Origin: Cycas panzhihuaensis
Taxonomy: Eukaryota; Cycadophyta
NCBI GenBank assembly: GCA_023213395.1
Contig: CM041465.1
Coordinates: forward strand, 6,882,001 to 6,946,000
Direction of reading: 5' to 3'
Length of the DNA: 64,000 bases
This document shows positions 21,588 through 31,992 of this stretch, piece by piece. The notes under the pieces were generated by a model that was given only the letters and a program-made list of their open reading frames with translations, did no database searches and was not told where the DNA came from. The translations under genes were made by a program, and so were the position numbers. How positions within the stretch are numbered: position 1 is the first letter of the stretch; the number at the start of each line of letters is the position of its first letter.

Positions 21588-24500
21588 TATTTCCTAGCTA
21601 CCGGGAATGGACACAGATGTGCCGACTCAGGTAGGTGCAGGTACATCTCTATCCCTCACCTCCATCAGTTCTACTAGAGGTGGATTGAAGCATTTTATTT
21701 ACATTATATGACAGCCTGGTTTATTAAGTGATCACTATGCATCTGCTGTTTGATCATGCTGCATTATACCATTTCAACCTATGACGATATAAGGATGTGC
21801 ATCCCATGGCACTCCACAACCCTCCTCCACATTTCCACGTTGTCCCCAAGCACCAATTGGCTCCCCTAACTCGATCACGTCCCCGTTGGCATACCTTGTC
21901 CCCTAGCACCTCGCTTAGGCCTGGTTGGTCTCTTTTTACTTGTTTATTAACCTTTTGGGAGTCCCTTACCCCTAGTACTTCACCTAGCATAGGTCCCTTA
22001 GGTCCCATGACTGCCTCCTACCACCTACATAGAGTGTCATGGCCCTTAGGCTTAAAGCATCCATTTTTTCTAAGCTTCCAAACTTCCTTTAGATTATTTT
22101 TCTTCTGCACCATGATAAAAATTGTGGTACCACTATAAACTTCATGGTACCATGAAGTTTACTATGAGGTGATTATCTTTTTTTAATTTTTTAAAATTTG
22201 CTATGGTTAATTTCACATTTATTATGAAATTGCCACGTGGCAGAGATGTATTCTTGGCCCAAGTCGAACCCTAATCGCTCGATTGAGCTAGGGTTGGGTT
22301 TAAAAACCCAAAAACAACATCATTTCACATCTTCTTGGCTCTCTTACTCAAGTTCTACACAACACTCTCTTCAGAAACGCCCTACAATAGGCCAAATCTG
22401 CCATTATCAACTTCTCAACCTGCCACCAGCTCCGTGAAGCTCTAAATCTGTAGTAGCAAGCCTGCGCTGTGGCCAACAAAGGGAAGGATACACCCCAAGT
22501 ACTTCATCAAGTTCAGATCTTTCACCTCACTCTAATGTTCTACTAGTTTATTGCTCCTTTGGGATTTTACCTGTAAACCCCATTGGGATGGCCTCTTTCT
22601 CTCATTCTTCAGGTAGATCCACCTTTGATCTGCCCCCAACAGGTACTTCTAAGCTTTATTTTGCTTCTCTTTCCTTTAAAATATTATAAAAGTTATTTGT
22701 TATGCCTTTTCAATACTTTTCTCTCTGATTTTCCTGTTGTAACTAGAGGCAAACTCTCCTTTTTCTCGTTTGCTTCCTATTTCCTTCTAACTCTTCCCTG
22801 TTTTCTCCAAGGAGGCAGCAAGGAAGAGGCTTTTGTAGAGAGTGAAAGGAACAAAGGCACGGTTTTATACCTAATAAGCCTTCTCCTTAAGGGCAACCCC
22901 CTTCTCTCTATACCTCTTCCTTCTCCGTGCTTCCCTTAGGTTTCCAGAGAGCTATTGGAAAGGAGGTTGCCGCTAGTAGTAGTGTATGTAGCCTATTGCT
23001 ATGCTTACTTTCAGCTCTGTAGACCTTACATAAGTAGGATTCTAGCCCCATATTGTATCCCACCCGTTTCTTAGTGTTAGACTTAGTTGAGGTTGCGAAA
23101 GTTGCTCTTTGTGACTTTTGCAACATTAACAATAACCCAACTTCGCCCATAACTAGTTGCTTGCTTCCCAAGGTCTTTTCTTGCATCACCTTGGTACTTG
23201 GACATCATGGAGTATGGAAGATCTAGAGGGTTAGCCATTCTGAGGCTAACCATCCTCTTTCTCCTCTTGGCCCCTTTTTTTCCTTATTGTTTGCAAGTAG
23301 CATATAAAGGAACTAAGAGTGATCTTGTGTGAGAAATATTTCTTTTGGTTAATGTAAATTTGCATCATATTACTCCAGATATCATACATATATCCTATAT
23401 ATACTTACTAGCCCTTGGGAAAGAGTAAATGTCACTTGATTATATGTTTCTTTCTAATTTCATGTGGAGAGGAAGAAGGAGCTAATTCTGATCCAGGCAC
23501 ATTTCTACCTTTCCAATCAATTATTTCTTTTAAGTCTTTAAGGTTACAAGATAAAAACGATAGTTGATTTTGCTTTGCAATACTTTCTTTCTCTTTTCGT
23601 TTCCTTTTGACTTGGGGGAAGATAAGGAAGCCCTTACCTTTCTTCGCTGGCACCACTCCATCACATCGTTTGTGGTTAGGGGTAACATGAGAAAAGCAAG
23701 AACGACAAGGATAATTCTCCTCTTGACCGCCTAGTTCTAGGTACGCCTCTCACTTCCCTTAACCTCCTTTCCCTCACTTTCTTTCTTTCATCTACATATC
23801 ACTTAAAGGAAAGGAAAAGGAAAAGAATTAGTGTATGCCATTTGTTCTTAACTAGCTTGTCTGCCTACTTGATAAAGTGCATGTGATAAGGATTGTACTC
23901 TTTTATACGTCTGTTTGTTACATTACTTGTTCAACTTACATCTTTTGTATATGTCTCGTATTATATAGCTACCTTATTATCTCTCTTTCTTTCATGTTAA
24001 AGGGTGATGAGAGGGAGGATATATGTGTGAGAGATAAATGAGTGGAAATTTTACACTATTTTTTTCTTTTCTTGTTTAGAAAGAACTTCCTTGCACACAA
24101 GGGCACTTTGTCATATGCATAACATCTCCATCACATCACTTTCCATGGAAACCCACTCATAAACTATTAAAATATTTTTGTTATCAACTCATACCCCTAA
24201 GACTCTTTTGGGTTTAGTGCCTTAAGGGCATCCCCCTTTCAAGGCTCCCTTTTTTATTTGATCTCTTTTCACTCATTGTAGCTAGGCCACTTTAGCATAA
24301 CCTTTAAGTTGGTTTTGCACCCATAGGATTCATCATCCTCTCAATCTTTCACGAGTGCATATCACCCTTGTTTCCTACCTAGAACCACCTCTCCTATCCC
24401 CTTCTCGCGCGAGGAGACATTCCCTCACCCATATTTTCCTCCCTCCTTCGGCCATCTAAGGGTAGGAGGGCCTATCTATCAATGTTACTTGGGAACCTAA

Positions 24501-24771
24501 GGATATCCCTCATCTCCTTCACCTCCCAACTGAAGTAGAGTTACTTCGAAGGGAGTTTGTGTGCCATTTGTGGGTCCCGAACTTGCGTTCTAATGCACGA
24601 ACACCCTTTTTGGGTGATTCTCTTACTTACACCATAAGATCCTTAGCCTTGAAATCTTTTATCATTTGGTTTGATCTTATCCAAGTATGGTTACCCCCCC
24701 ACCATAGGTACGATTCCAGAACCCTAGACTCAAACTCCTTTATCTCTTTACTATAATATTTTCCCTCAACC
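21588..24771 (+). repeat. Gyp-A-family LTR, plus orientation (about 3.2 kb)
   Basis: Starts TATTTCCTAGCTACCGGGAATGG after a polypurine-like tract and ends near TTCCCTCAA. It carries CCACGTGGCA (22,232), CCCTAATCG.. and GGGTTTAAAAACCC (about 22,297, promoter-like), then a pyrimidine-rich R/U5 with several CAG|GT-like and TTCTTCAG sites. A 26-bp perfect palindrome centred on GGTACC lies at 22,136-22,161. No protein is encoded; the short ORFs inside are chance. Confidence 0.65.
22136..22161. other. 26-bp perfect palindrome centred on GGTACC
   Basis: TAAACTTCATGGT and its exact reverse complement abut. Related but imperfect GGTACC-centred motifs occur at 235-275 and 25,420-25,455 in the other LTR copies, and at 3,444-3,469 in the antisense module. 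Confidence 0.85.
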
Positions 24772-26001
24772 TTCTTGGTAGGAACCTAGAAGAAACCTTA
24801 AGGTATGAAGAAAGTAAGCCGAGAGGAGGAAGGGTTTGCCTTCCGAAGGAGAAGTATATGAAATGGGTTTATAGAAACTAGAATAATATATAGAAAATGC
24901 TACTCCTAAAAGAATGAGATAATAGAATGTAGGCTTGAAAATCCCTACTGGAACTGATTTGAAATAATTTTACCTCATAAGATGGCTAGGAGAAGAGGGT
25001 CTCCCTTGAAGGATGGACGAGAGATCCCTTCAACAGTGTGAGAAAGGAGTGAAACTTATAAAGAAAGCTTAATGCAAATGACTTGGAAGAGCACTTGAGA
25101 GGAGGACCTATCTGGATCATGCTGCTACAGACCTGTGACTTAGGGTTTCTGCCCTAAGGAAAGAATAGGCAAGAGTGGAGAGTAGGAGGCGGTTGAATGA
25201 GAGTTTTTTTGCTTTCTAAAAATTTTCTAAGAGAGAAGAAGAAGCAACTAAATAAGTTAAAAATTAGGTTTTTAAACCCAACCCCAACCTATTGAGTGAT
25301 TAGGGCTCAGCCTAGGCAGGAAATAGCCCAATGCCATATGTCAGTTTTTCAATTAATATGAAACTGGCCATTACTAGGCCAAAAACTAAGAGTGGACAGT
25401 TGCATCACACCAAACTTCATGGTACCACAGAGTTTACCATGGTACTATGAATAGTGCCATAGTGTGCTAAAAATAAGATGAAAAAGTAGAGGAGAGCCTG
25501 GAAGGCTCCCAAAAGGGGGGGGGGGGGGGTCCTAGACCTCAAAAGGATAAAATAGTGAGTTATCGGGGTGTCTAGGAGACTTTAGGTATTGGTGGGACCA
25601 TGACGAGAAAGAGAAGATGATAACTAGGCCCCAATGAGAGTCAAGTGGCAAGTGAGAAGCGTGATTAGGCCTAAACGAGTTGTTAGGGATCACACCATGC
25701 CAAAGGGTGGTAAAAAGCAAACTATAGGAGTCAAGAGTGCTGAAAGATAATGTGGAGGCATGGCAGAGGGCCATGAGGTACCATGGGACATTTGTCCCAT
25801 GTCATCACAAGCTAGAGTGATAGGTGCAAGCATAAGTAGGTAAGTAAGCTAGGCATAACAATCATATAATCAATCAATAGCATGCAGAACATGTCTAATG
25901 AATATTCAACTATACTATGAAGCTAGTGAAAAGCGAGGATAGAAATATACTTGCTTACCTAAGCAGTGATATTTATGTCTATTTCCAGTAGCCAGGAAAT
26001 A
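24772..26001 (-). repeat. Gyp-A 5' LTR, upstream (U3) part
   Basis: Direct repeat of 1-812 and inverted repeat of 21,588 onward. The minus strand starts TATTTCCTGGCTACTGGAAATAGAC at 26,001. The AGGTTTTTAAACCC promoter-like run is at about 25,267. A run of 15 G at 25,515-25,529 replaces GGGGG in the other copy. It abuts Cop-E 3' LTR sequence at 26,002, so Gyp-A inserted into Cop-E. Confidence 0.72.
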
Positions 26002-26006
26002 GATGT

Positions 26007-26856
26007 ATACATGAATAGTTATACATTTCACATCTCTTAATGCTTTTGGTGAGTCTAATATTGTGTGGATTTACTATATCACATTAAACATTACATATGC
26101 AATAATACCATATATTTCAACAATGTATACTGTCTTAATCACTTTATTTTAGATTAGCTCTTTAATGAAATGATGATGTATCTTAATATATTTAATTTAA
26201 GCATAGAACGTTAGTTTTTTGGTGATCTTAAGTGTATTCTAATTACCACAGTATAATTTAGTTGCTTCTTATTGATGTAGACCCATGTCATAATTATATG
26301 GCTTTAATAGTTACTATAATTGTAATATTGTACTACTTTAGTAGGGAACAAAGCAATATTGGATTACTTTTTATTAGTTTAATTAACAATGGCTAATCCT
26401 AAACTAAAATAGTACCTAGAAGTTGATCTCTTAGTATCTACATATCTAGCCTAATCAAAATCTATAATATCCTCTAATTTAAAGTTGTTATTATGTACAC
26501 ATCTAAGTTTATACTATAATATACTCATTAAGTACTAAAGGATTCTCTTTGTAGCCTTTTAGTAACTCTGCTTGGGTGATGGCATAAGCTTAGATATTAT
26601 TCCAACTATAAATAAAATGGAAGGTTTAGTTGTAATAAGGTAAACTAGACTACAAACTAGTTGCCTATATAATATAATAATAACATTTATTCCACTATTT
26701 TCTATTATTAATTTAGAACCTACCTCCATAGGGGTAGGCACAAGGTTGTGATTATCTATTATGATTTTCTTTAGAAAATTTCAAGTATATTTTGCTTATG
26801 AGATTAAGATATGTCTAAGCTTTTATTATACTTTCACTCTAAGAAAGTAGTGAAGT
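26007..26856 (-). pseudogene. Cop-E: copia RT end, RNase H and start of 3' LTR
   Basis: The minus strand reads PTPMEVGSKLI, then YRQLVCSLVYLITTKPSILF at 26,590-26,740. This is the standard copia segment between RT and RNase H (TPME.G.KL...YRQL(V/I)GSL(I/V)YL..TRP.I). The RNase H end K.IKIHHHFIKELI is near 26,160-26,210. The minus-strand sequence TGTTGAAATATATGG at 26,122 is probably the 3' LTR start, cut after about 116 bases by Gyp-A. The other half of RT is at 39,688-40,196, separated by N1. In-frame stops and frame changes are frequent. Confidence 0.8.
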
Positions 26857-27168
26857 TAAAGATTTGTAAAGTGGAGCCAGAGTTCAGCAATACATCAAGT
26901 AATCAACACATAAACACAATAATCTTTGTATTCAATCCATCTTTGAGAGAGAATTATAAATATCCAAAATGAAGGTGGTGCCAAAAGACACTAGAGTTTG
27001 TCACCCTAGTAAAGATATAGTTTGAGGGAGGAGGGAAACCTCCTTAACCTCCAAAATTTAAAATATAATAAAATAATGCTTAACTAAAGTAACTTTAACC
27101 TTACCTTTACATGTGTGCACTCACATGTGTAAATGGTGGGAGTGGGGTGATGAACATTAACCCCAACA
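26857..27168 (-). repeat. N1 3' LTR
   Basis: Repeats at 39,362-39,682 and, more diverged, at 47,230-47,506 and 51,283-51,626. The right end is CCCCAACA (minus-strand TGTTGGGG). It includes the direct and inverted run ACATGTGTGCACTCACATGTGT near 27,110-27,130. The left end has TA where the 5' LTR has TG. Confidence 0.85.
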
Positions 27169-27179
27169 TTCTCCCTTTT
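27169..27179 (-). other. N1 polypurine tract
   Basis: Minus strand AAAAGGGAGAA directly before TGTTGGGG. N2 has AAGAGGGAGAA at the same place (47,507-47,517). Confidence 0.8.
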
Positions 27180-27325
27180 AATGGTCATCACGAACATCTT
27201 TATTTTTCTCTTTAAACTTATAAAACTTGAACTTGAAAAATACTTTGAATATTTATCCTTTAGCTTTATCATCATCAACTCACCTCATCCTTTTAATGAT
27301 GTGTGTCTATTTAACATTGATTGGT

Positions 27326-27892
27326 TTAAATAAAATCCAAGTAGGTGTAGCTTGATTTGAATGAAAATGAATGGCTGCAACTCTTAACTTTATCTCTTGG
27401 AACTTTGACTTTATCTTTTGAAATTTTTGTTTTGTGAGTAACTATCATATCATAAGGTTTCTCCCCCTTAAATGAAGGATCAACTTTACGTGCAACAAGG
27501 TGATCATTCATTTGACTTGAAATTTCTTCCTTAGTCTTTTCATCACAAACAACTTGCTCTGACATTTATCTCACATACTCAACAACATCAAAGTTAAATT
27601 CATTTATATTGAGGGTTTCTCCCCCATAAATAAAATCTAAGGTGTCCTATATGGATTTGGATGTCGTTATTTCACAAACTTTAGAAAAAATATTGTCATC
27701 TATAGTGCAAAATAATATAGCTAAGGCTTCATTATCCTTTTTAATGTCTTCTTTAGTATTGGGTTCATATCCATCTTGTAGATATCTCCAAAGGTCATTT
27801 GTGATAAAGTAAGTATATATTGTTTTACACCATTTTTAAAACTCATGGCCATCAAATATAGGGAATCGTATTTGATTTAGATTTATTGCTAT
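27326..27892 (-). pseudogene. N1 Gag (copia-like), immediately upstream of the 3' LTR
   Basis: The minus-strand reading begins around 27,890 with INLNQIRFPIFDGHEF, then TNDLWRYLQDGYEPNT, KEDIKKDNEALAILF, DTLDFIYGGETLNINEFNF. An open C-terminal part (MSEQVVCDEKTKEEISSQMN..) ends at 27,326. The pattern F.I.dG.(N/E)F..W...M..Y.....L, then a DTL..IY block, is that of copia Gag (UBN2-type). The start ATG is ATA here but intact in N2. Stops at a W and elsewhere break it. A charged Lys/Asp-rich C-terminus has no zinc knuckle. It lies at the 3' end of the element, not after the PBS. Confidence 0.7.
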
Positions 27893-28485
27893 TTTATAGG
27901 AAACTTTAGTATAATAAAAAAGAAATATGATGTTTAAGTAGACAACTCTTTTAAATGATTTTAATACTAATGCAAGTAGATGATAAAGATATTCTAAAAA
28001 GAATGCAATCTAATGTCAATAAATTATCAATGATGTAGTCTAGCCAATAACTTCCAAGAAAAAGATGTAATGCCCTTAAAAATGAAATGAAATGAAATGT
28101 TCCTTTAAAGTAAACTGTACTTTATATAACCTTAAGTGTAATAATGAATTAAAGATGCTTTTACCAAGTGAACTTTTTGTACTTCTCAACAAAATATGTG
28201 TATTTAGAAGGAATCAAAGAACTTAATAAATTAATAAACTTATAATATATAATTTTAAATATACTTTGAAATAGAATGATTATATAAGCAAACTTACAAA
28301 GTAACTAAGATCTTTAAATATGTAGATCTGAAATAAGACTTCTTGATGATGAAGAAATAAAAATTCTAAGCTTTTAAATTTTCAAATGAATAAATATTAA
28401 CTTGAGCAAGAAAATGACCTTCTTTTTCAATGCAAGATTAATACATATTTCTTTTGTCTATGATGAAGATATATAATGTAAAAAA

Positions 28486-28551
<66 letters not shown>

Positions 28552-29018
28552 TCTTTAGAAAGATAACAAATATGAAGAAGAAACTTCCAAAAATTAAATT
28601 ATACCCATTTTAGGATACAGGACCACCTAGACTGTCACTTGCTTTAGATGTATATGATCAATTTTCTGTTGCAAATTAGCTTAAAAGAAACGATATAAAA
28701 GTTAAATAAAAGTGTCAAACATGTATCGTAAGTAATCAATAAGAAAAATAAAAGAAAGAATTCCTTTAAAGGTTAAGAGGACAAGCCTATTGGGATATAT
28801 CAAATGCTCAAGTTGATCGGCTTTAAAGTTATACTAAACAATATCAAATTAAGATGAGATTATACCAGTTTGAAGATCAATAAAACATCTATTCAACGAA
28901 ACTAACCGTTTTGAGAATGGATTCCTGTAAGTCAAGATTTTAATGTACAAATGATATGGTCCCCTTTTTGGGGCTTAACGGGAGCCTAGGGCTTAAAAGA
29001 TCATGAAATACTAGTAAC
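27893..29018 (-). other. N1 internal non-coding region, left part
   Basis: AT-rich, no pol domain on either strand. It aligns with N2 48,211-49,240. It contains a (TA)n tract at 28,491-28,548. Confidence 0.6.
28491..28548. repeat. (TA)29 microsatellite
   Basis: 58 bases of perfect TA. N2 lacks an equivalent long run at the aligned position (about 48,755), so it expanded in this copy. Confidence 0.97.
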
Positions 29019-29449
29019 TATTAGATTATATAATGTAAACTTATGTTTCTTAATGTAATTATTTAAGTCACATGTCTTTAAAATAATTTAAGTGATTATA
29101 AAGTTGTAAACTTATGTTAAAAATTAATTGACTTATGGATGGTCGTTGAAATGTAGAACCACATTCCAACGAACCTTCGTCCTATTTATTAGTCTCGTAG
29201 ATTCATGGAATTGGTTCCAGGAATCTAGGAGGTCTGTCCATATGCCTGAAACTAGGCTATTTTAGAAGGTTGGTTATTGTGTATTGGTTTTTCATTTATT
29301 TATTAATATAACTTAGATTAGGCGGTGGTTTTTCTTCCCTAGAAGGTGTTTTCTACCTATCAACCCTGTGTACATGTGTATTGTCAATTTCTTTCATTTC
29401 TTTTCTATTCTTGTGAATTAATGATTGTGTACATGTGCCTATTCTATCT
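29019..29449 (+). repeat. Cop-M 5' LTR
   Basis: 431 bp. The first two bases are TA and the last two are CT, where the 3' LTR has TG and CA, so both ends have mutated. It matches 36,125-36,555 throughout. Confidence 0.95.
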
Positions 29450-29461
29450 TGGTATTAGAGC
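29450..29461 (+). other. Cop-M primer-binding site
   Basis: TGGTATTAGAGC abuts the 5' LTR. One change from the plant initiator tRNA-Met complement TGGTATCAGAGC. Confidence 0.92.
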
Positions 29462-29559
29462 ATTACATGTTCCATTAATATTTTTGCATAACACATTTCA
29501 TTAATGCCTCTGTAACTATTTCATCTTCTTCATTTTTCATAACAAGCCCTAGCTTTTTT

Positions 29560-30640
29560 AACATGGGCCAGAGTTTATCCTTGTGATCATTCATACAAAA
29601 TTTTATAATCTGCTTTACATAAAAACTGCCATTAAGACAAAGCAAAATTTCTATTACCAGTCAAGATTTATGTACAACTTAATGTCCATCTTGTTCATAG
29701 AAAGGACAAGTCTAATCCTTTCTCCTAAGGCTTGACGAAACACAGTTTCAGCCTGAACACATACATTTACAGGGCTGTCTGTAAAAGTGATAGTAAAATA
29801 GGAGCTAGAACCCCGGTCCAGTACAAGTAAACTAAAGTTGCAAGGAACAACAAGAAGAAGAGGACATGAGGGAAATATTTTTTGAATACGAAGGCACAGC
29901 TTCACAAACCAATTTTTCAGGACTATTGACCCTGACCTTTCTATCCAAGGCATCCATCTGGCTTTCTAAAGACGCGCCTTTAGAACTACAATTCACGGCT
30001 AATCTGGCTTTATATTCATGCCCCGATTCCTTTTTGCCCTTCTCCTTCTGCATCAGCATTCAGCTTGTTATCCATGCCTGCCTTTACTTCAGAATCCAGA
30101 AGTGCCATGTCAGCTTCAGCTTCATGTGATTTGAGAAGAGGTAATTCAAAGCCATAATCTATGTATTTTGTATCTACAGAATCAGAAGAATCACCAAAAC
30201 TTTCCATACTATTATCATCACACCATCTTGAAAAAGAGGGCTCCTTACGAAGACACTGAGCTTGTTGTCGCCAAGAATAACTTGCAGAAATAGTGGACGC
30301 CACGTCTTTACTCTCCAGATCTGAGACGCCATTGATGCAGCTCCAAGCCATACAAACTGCCAGTCGAAGAGGAACCTGCACTCAGCCGAAGAGCCACCTC
30401 AGTAGAACAAACTAAACGTTGAGCACCGTCTAGGGGACAGATTCAGGATCGTAGCGGAAGAATGCAAAATCGTGGATGGGGTCAAAATAAAGAGGGTAAA
30501 GACGGAACGAGTAACGACTGGAGTGTTCGACCTTGAACCAACTCGCAGACTTGCACAAACAAAGTAGCCACCACTCCAATGCCATCGACCTACCTACAAA
30601 CAGAAACCCTCATTGCCATGGGAAAATTAGGTAGGGTTTC
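29560..30640 (-). pseudogene. Captured host-gene sequence in Cop-M leader, including an elongation factor 2 fragment
   Basis: This stretch is less AT-rich than its surroundings and reads on the minus strand, opposite to Cop-M. Near 29,670-29,770 the frame gives [20 protein letters not shown] then VLSMNKMD. This closely follows the eukaryotic EF-2 GTPase segment [27 protein letters not shown], including the G4 motif NKMD. Upstream on the same strand are two overlapping open frames (30,016-30,381 and 29,832-30,059) with ordinary plant-protein composition, for example FGDSSDSVDTKYIDYGFELP. I do not recognise them. They may come from a second gene or from an unspliced leader. It is not a functional gene. 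Capture by the retrotransposon is the inference. Confidence 0.6.
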
Positions 30641-30760
30641 CTCTCCTTACCCCCCAGACCCCAATTCTAATCAATTTTTAATTTTATGTTTTAAAATTCA
30701 CAAAATTGTCGGGTCTGTGCCCATCTAATATTTATTTTTTGTTTTATTTATTTTTAGTTT

Positions 30761-31158
30761 TTTGATTTAAATCAAAGTTCCCTTATTAAACTTAATACAT
30801 TGATTTAAATCAAATATTACCCTATTAAACTTAATACTTTGATTTAAATCAAAGTTTTTCCTATTAAATTTAATACTTTGATTTAAATCAAAGTTCCCCC
30901 CATTAAACTTAATACTTTGATTTAGATCAAAGTTCCTTCCCTATTATATTTTATACTGTGATTTAAATCAAAGCGTCCCCCCCCCCGCCCCACATTATAT
31001 TTAATACTTCGATTTAAATTAAAATCCCCCCACCTTACCTTGATTTAAAATCATTTTGATTTTAATCAAAATAGATTTTAATCAAACTCCATTAACTTTA
31101 TTACTTTGATTTAAATCAAAGTCCCCCCTATTAACTTTATACTTTGATTTAAATCAAA
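30761..31158. repeat. Array of ten palindromic units in Cop-M leader
   Basis: Copies of TTTGATTTAAATCAAA (or close variants) start at about 30,761, 30,800, 30,838, 30,877, 30,916, 30,957, 31,008, 31,040-31,090, 31,105 and 31,143. Spacing is mostly 38-41 bases. The linkers read like TCCCCCTATTAAACTTAATA. Most units are perfect inverted repeats of up to 20 bp, ACTTTGATTT and AAATCAAAGT. The array sits between the captured gene fragment and gag. Confidence 0.93.
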
Positions 31159-31992
31159 GTTCCCTCCCCTTAAACATTTTTTTATTAAAACAAACTTTAA
31201 ACCCCTCTTATAATACCTTTATTAAAATAAATTTATATACCCCCCCTTAATAACACCCCTTCTTTTATCATTTTGACTATTTAAATCAAATACAATCCCT
31301 CTTTTTCTATTATGCCTTGATTCTAAAGTAAATCTATACCCTTCTATTACTCTTTAATGATTGAAATTAACCCTTTTATCACTACATTTTAATGTTAAAA
31401 ATTATTTCAAATTAACATAGTTAATTTTAAGAAAATTAAAATTAACCTTTTACTTATCAAATCCATTCTTTTTATTATACTCTTTTTATATTCATTATTA
31501 TTCTTTCCCCAACACTTAATCTATAAGATTTGAATTTAATCCTTAAAATTATACATTTATTTAAAAAAAATAAATAAAAAGGGAAACTAAATACCTAGTT
31601 ACAATTTTTTTTCAAGTAAAACACTTACTTCGTTAAGGGAAATTGTTTATTTTTTCTAAAAGGGACTTATTATTTTTTAAAGGGGGACAATCTATTTTCA
31701 AAAGGGGATTATTTTTAAAAATAAGGACTTTTTTCATTCAAAGTAAACGGGGACTATTTTTTCCTAAGGGGGACTATTTTTCTAAAAGAGAACTATTTTT
31801 TCAAAAATGATTGCTTAAGAAATTACTTTTAAGAAGTTGTTTGTTTCTTTTTATCTTAAATTTAATTAATGCATACTAAGATATCTTTGTGAATTAGATC
31901 TGTTAATAAGATTAGTACTTTCACTAGGTAATTATTTTTTCAAGTCACCTTCATAACGTTTTAATCTACAAATACACCTCAACACTCTCAAT
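31159..31992 (+). other. Cop-M leader, C-rich to GGGGAC-repeat stretch
   Basis: No protein. From about 31,630 to 31,800 there is a degenerate tandem series of GGGGGACTATTTTT-like units (for example near 31,680, 31,750 and 31,770). The upstream part has TTAATAC/CCCCTTATT linkers related to the palindrome array. Confidence 0.7.

Larger units (their letters stand above)
20832..24771 (+). mobile_element. Inverted partial Gyp-A-family copy inserted in Gyp-A 5' LTR
   Basis: Plus-strand arrangement: Y block in antisense (about 20,835-21,510), purine tract (about 21,571-21,587), then a full-length family LTR (21,588-24,771). It interrupts homology that continues from 24,772 to 20,831 on the minus strand. 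Both junctions carry CCTT (20,828-20,831, and just right of 24,771), a possible short TSD. Gag-pol is absent, so this is a 5'-truncated or rearranged copy. The order Y-antisense then LTR is the same as in Gyp-A itself, but with the second RNase H missing. Confidence 0.6.
1..26001 (-). mobile_element. Gyp-A: decayed Tat-like Ty3/gypsy retrotransposon, nested and running off the left edge
   Basis: Minus-strand Ty3/gypsy element. Read from the right, the order is 5' LTR (26,001 to about 19,115), PBS-like site, gag, protease, RT, Ty3-type RNase H, integrase, an antisense module, a second RNase H, polypurine tract and 3' LTR (812 to beyond base 1). The integrase gene is split by Gyp-G (6,831-12,952). 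The 5' LTR is split by an inverted partial copy of the same family (about 20,832-24,771). The RT-linker style, the C-x2-H-x4-H-x4-C gag knuckle, the extra RNase H and the extra antisense ORF all point to the Tat lineage, by inference. The right end lies inside the 3' LTR of Cop-E. The left TSD is outside the window. All genes carry many stops and frameshifts, so the element is dead. Confidence 0.72.

Noticed and set aside
22583-22939. 118-codon plus-strand ORF
   Set aside because: Pyrimidine-rich LTR sequence, not conserved as a frame in the other LTR copies.
29450-29461. tRNA-Met gene
   Set aside because: Only the 3'-end complement is present, next to an LTR; it is a primer-binding site.
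29654-29953. A working elongation factor 2 gene
   Set aside because: Only about 30 residues match, with no start, no other GTPase motifs and stops around it, all within a retrotransposon leader.
30761-31158. CRISPR-like array
   Set aside because: Units are palindromes with near-identical linkers in a plant retrotransposon; no unique spacers and no cas genes.
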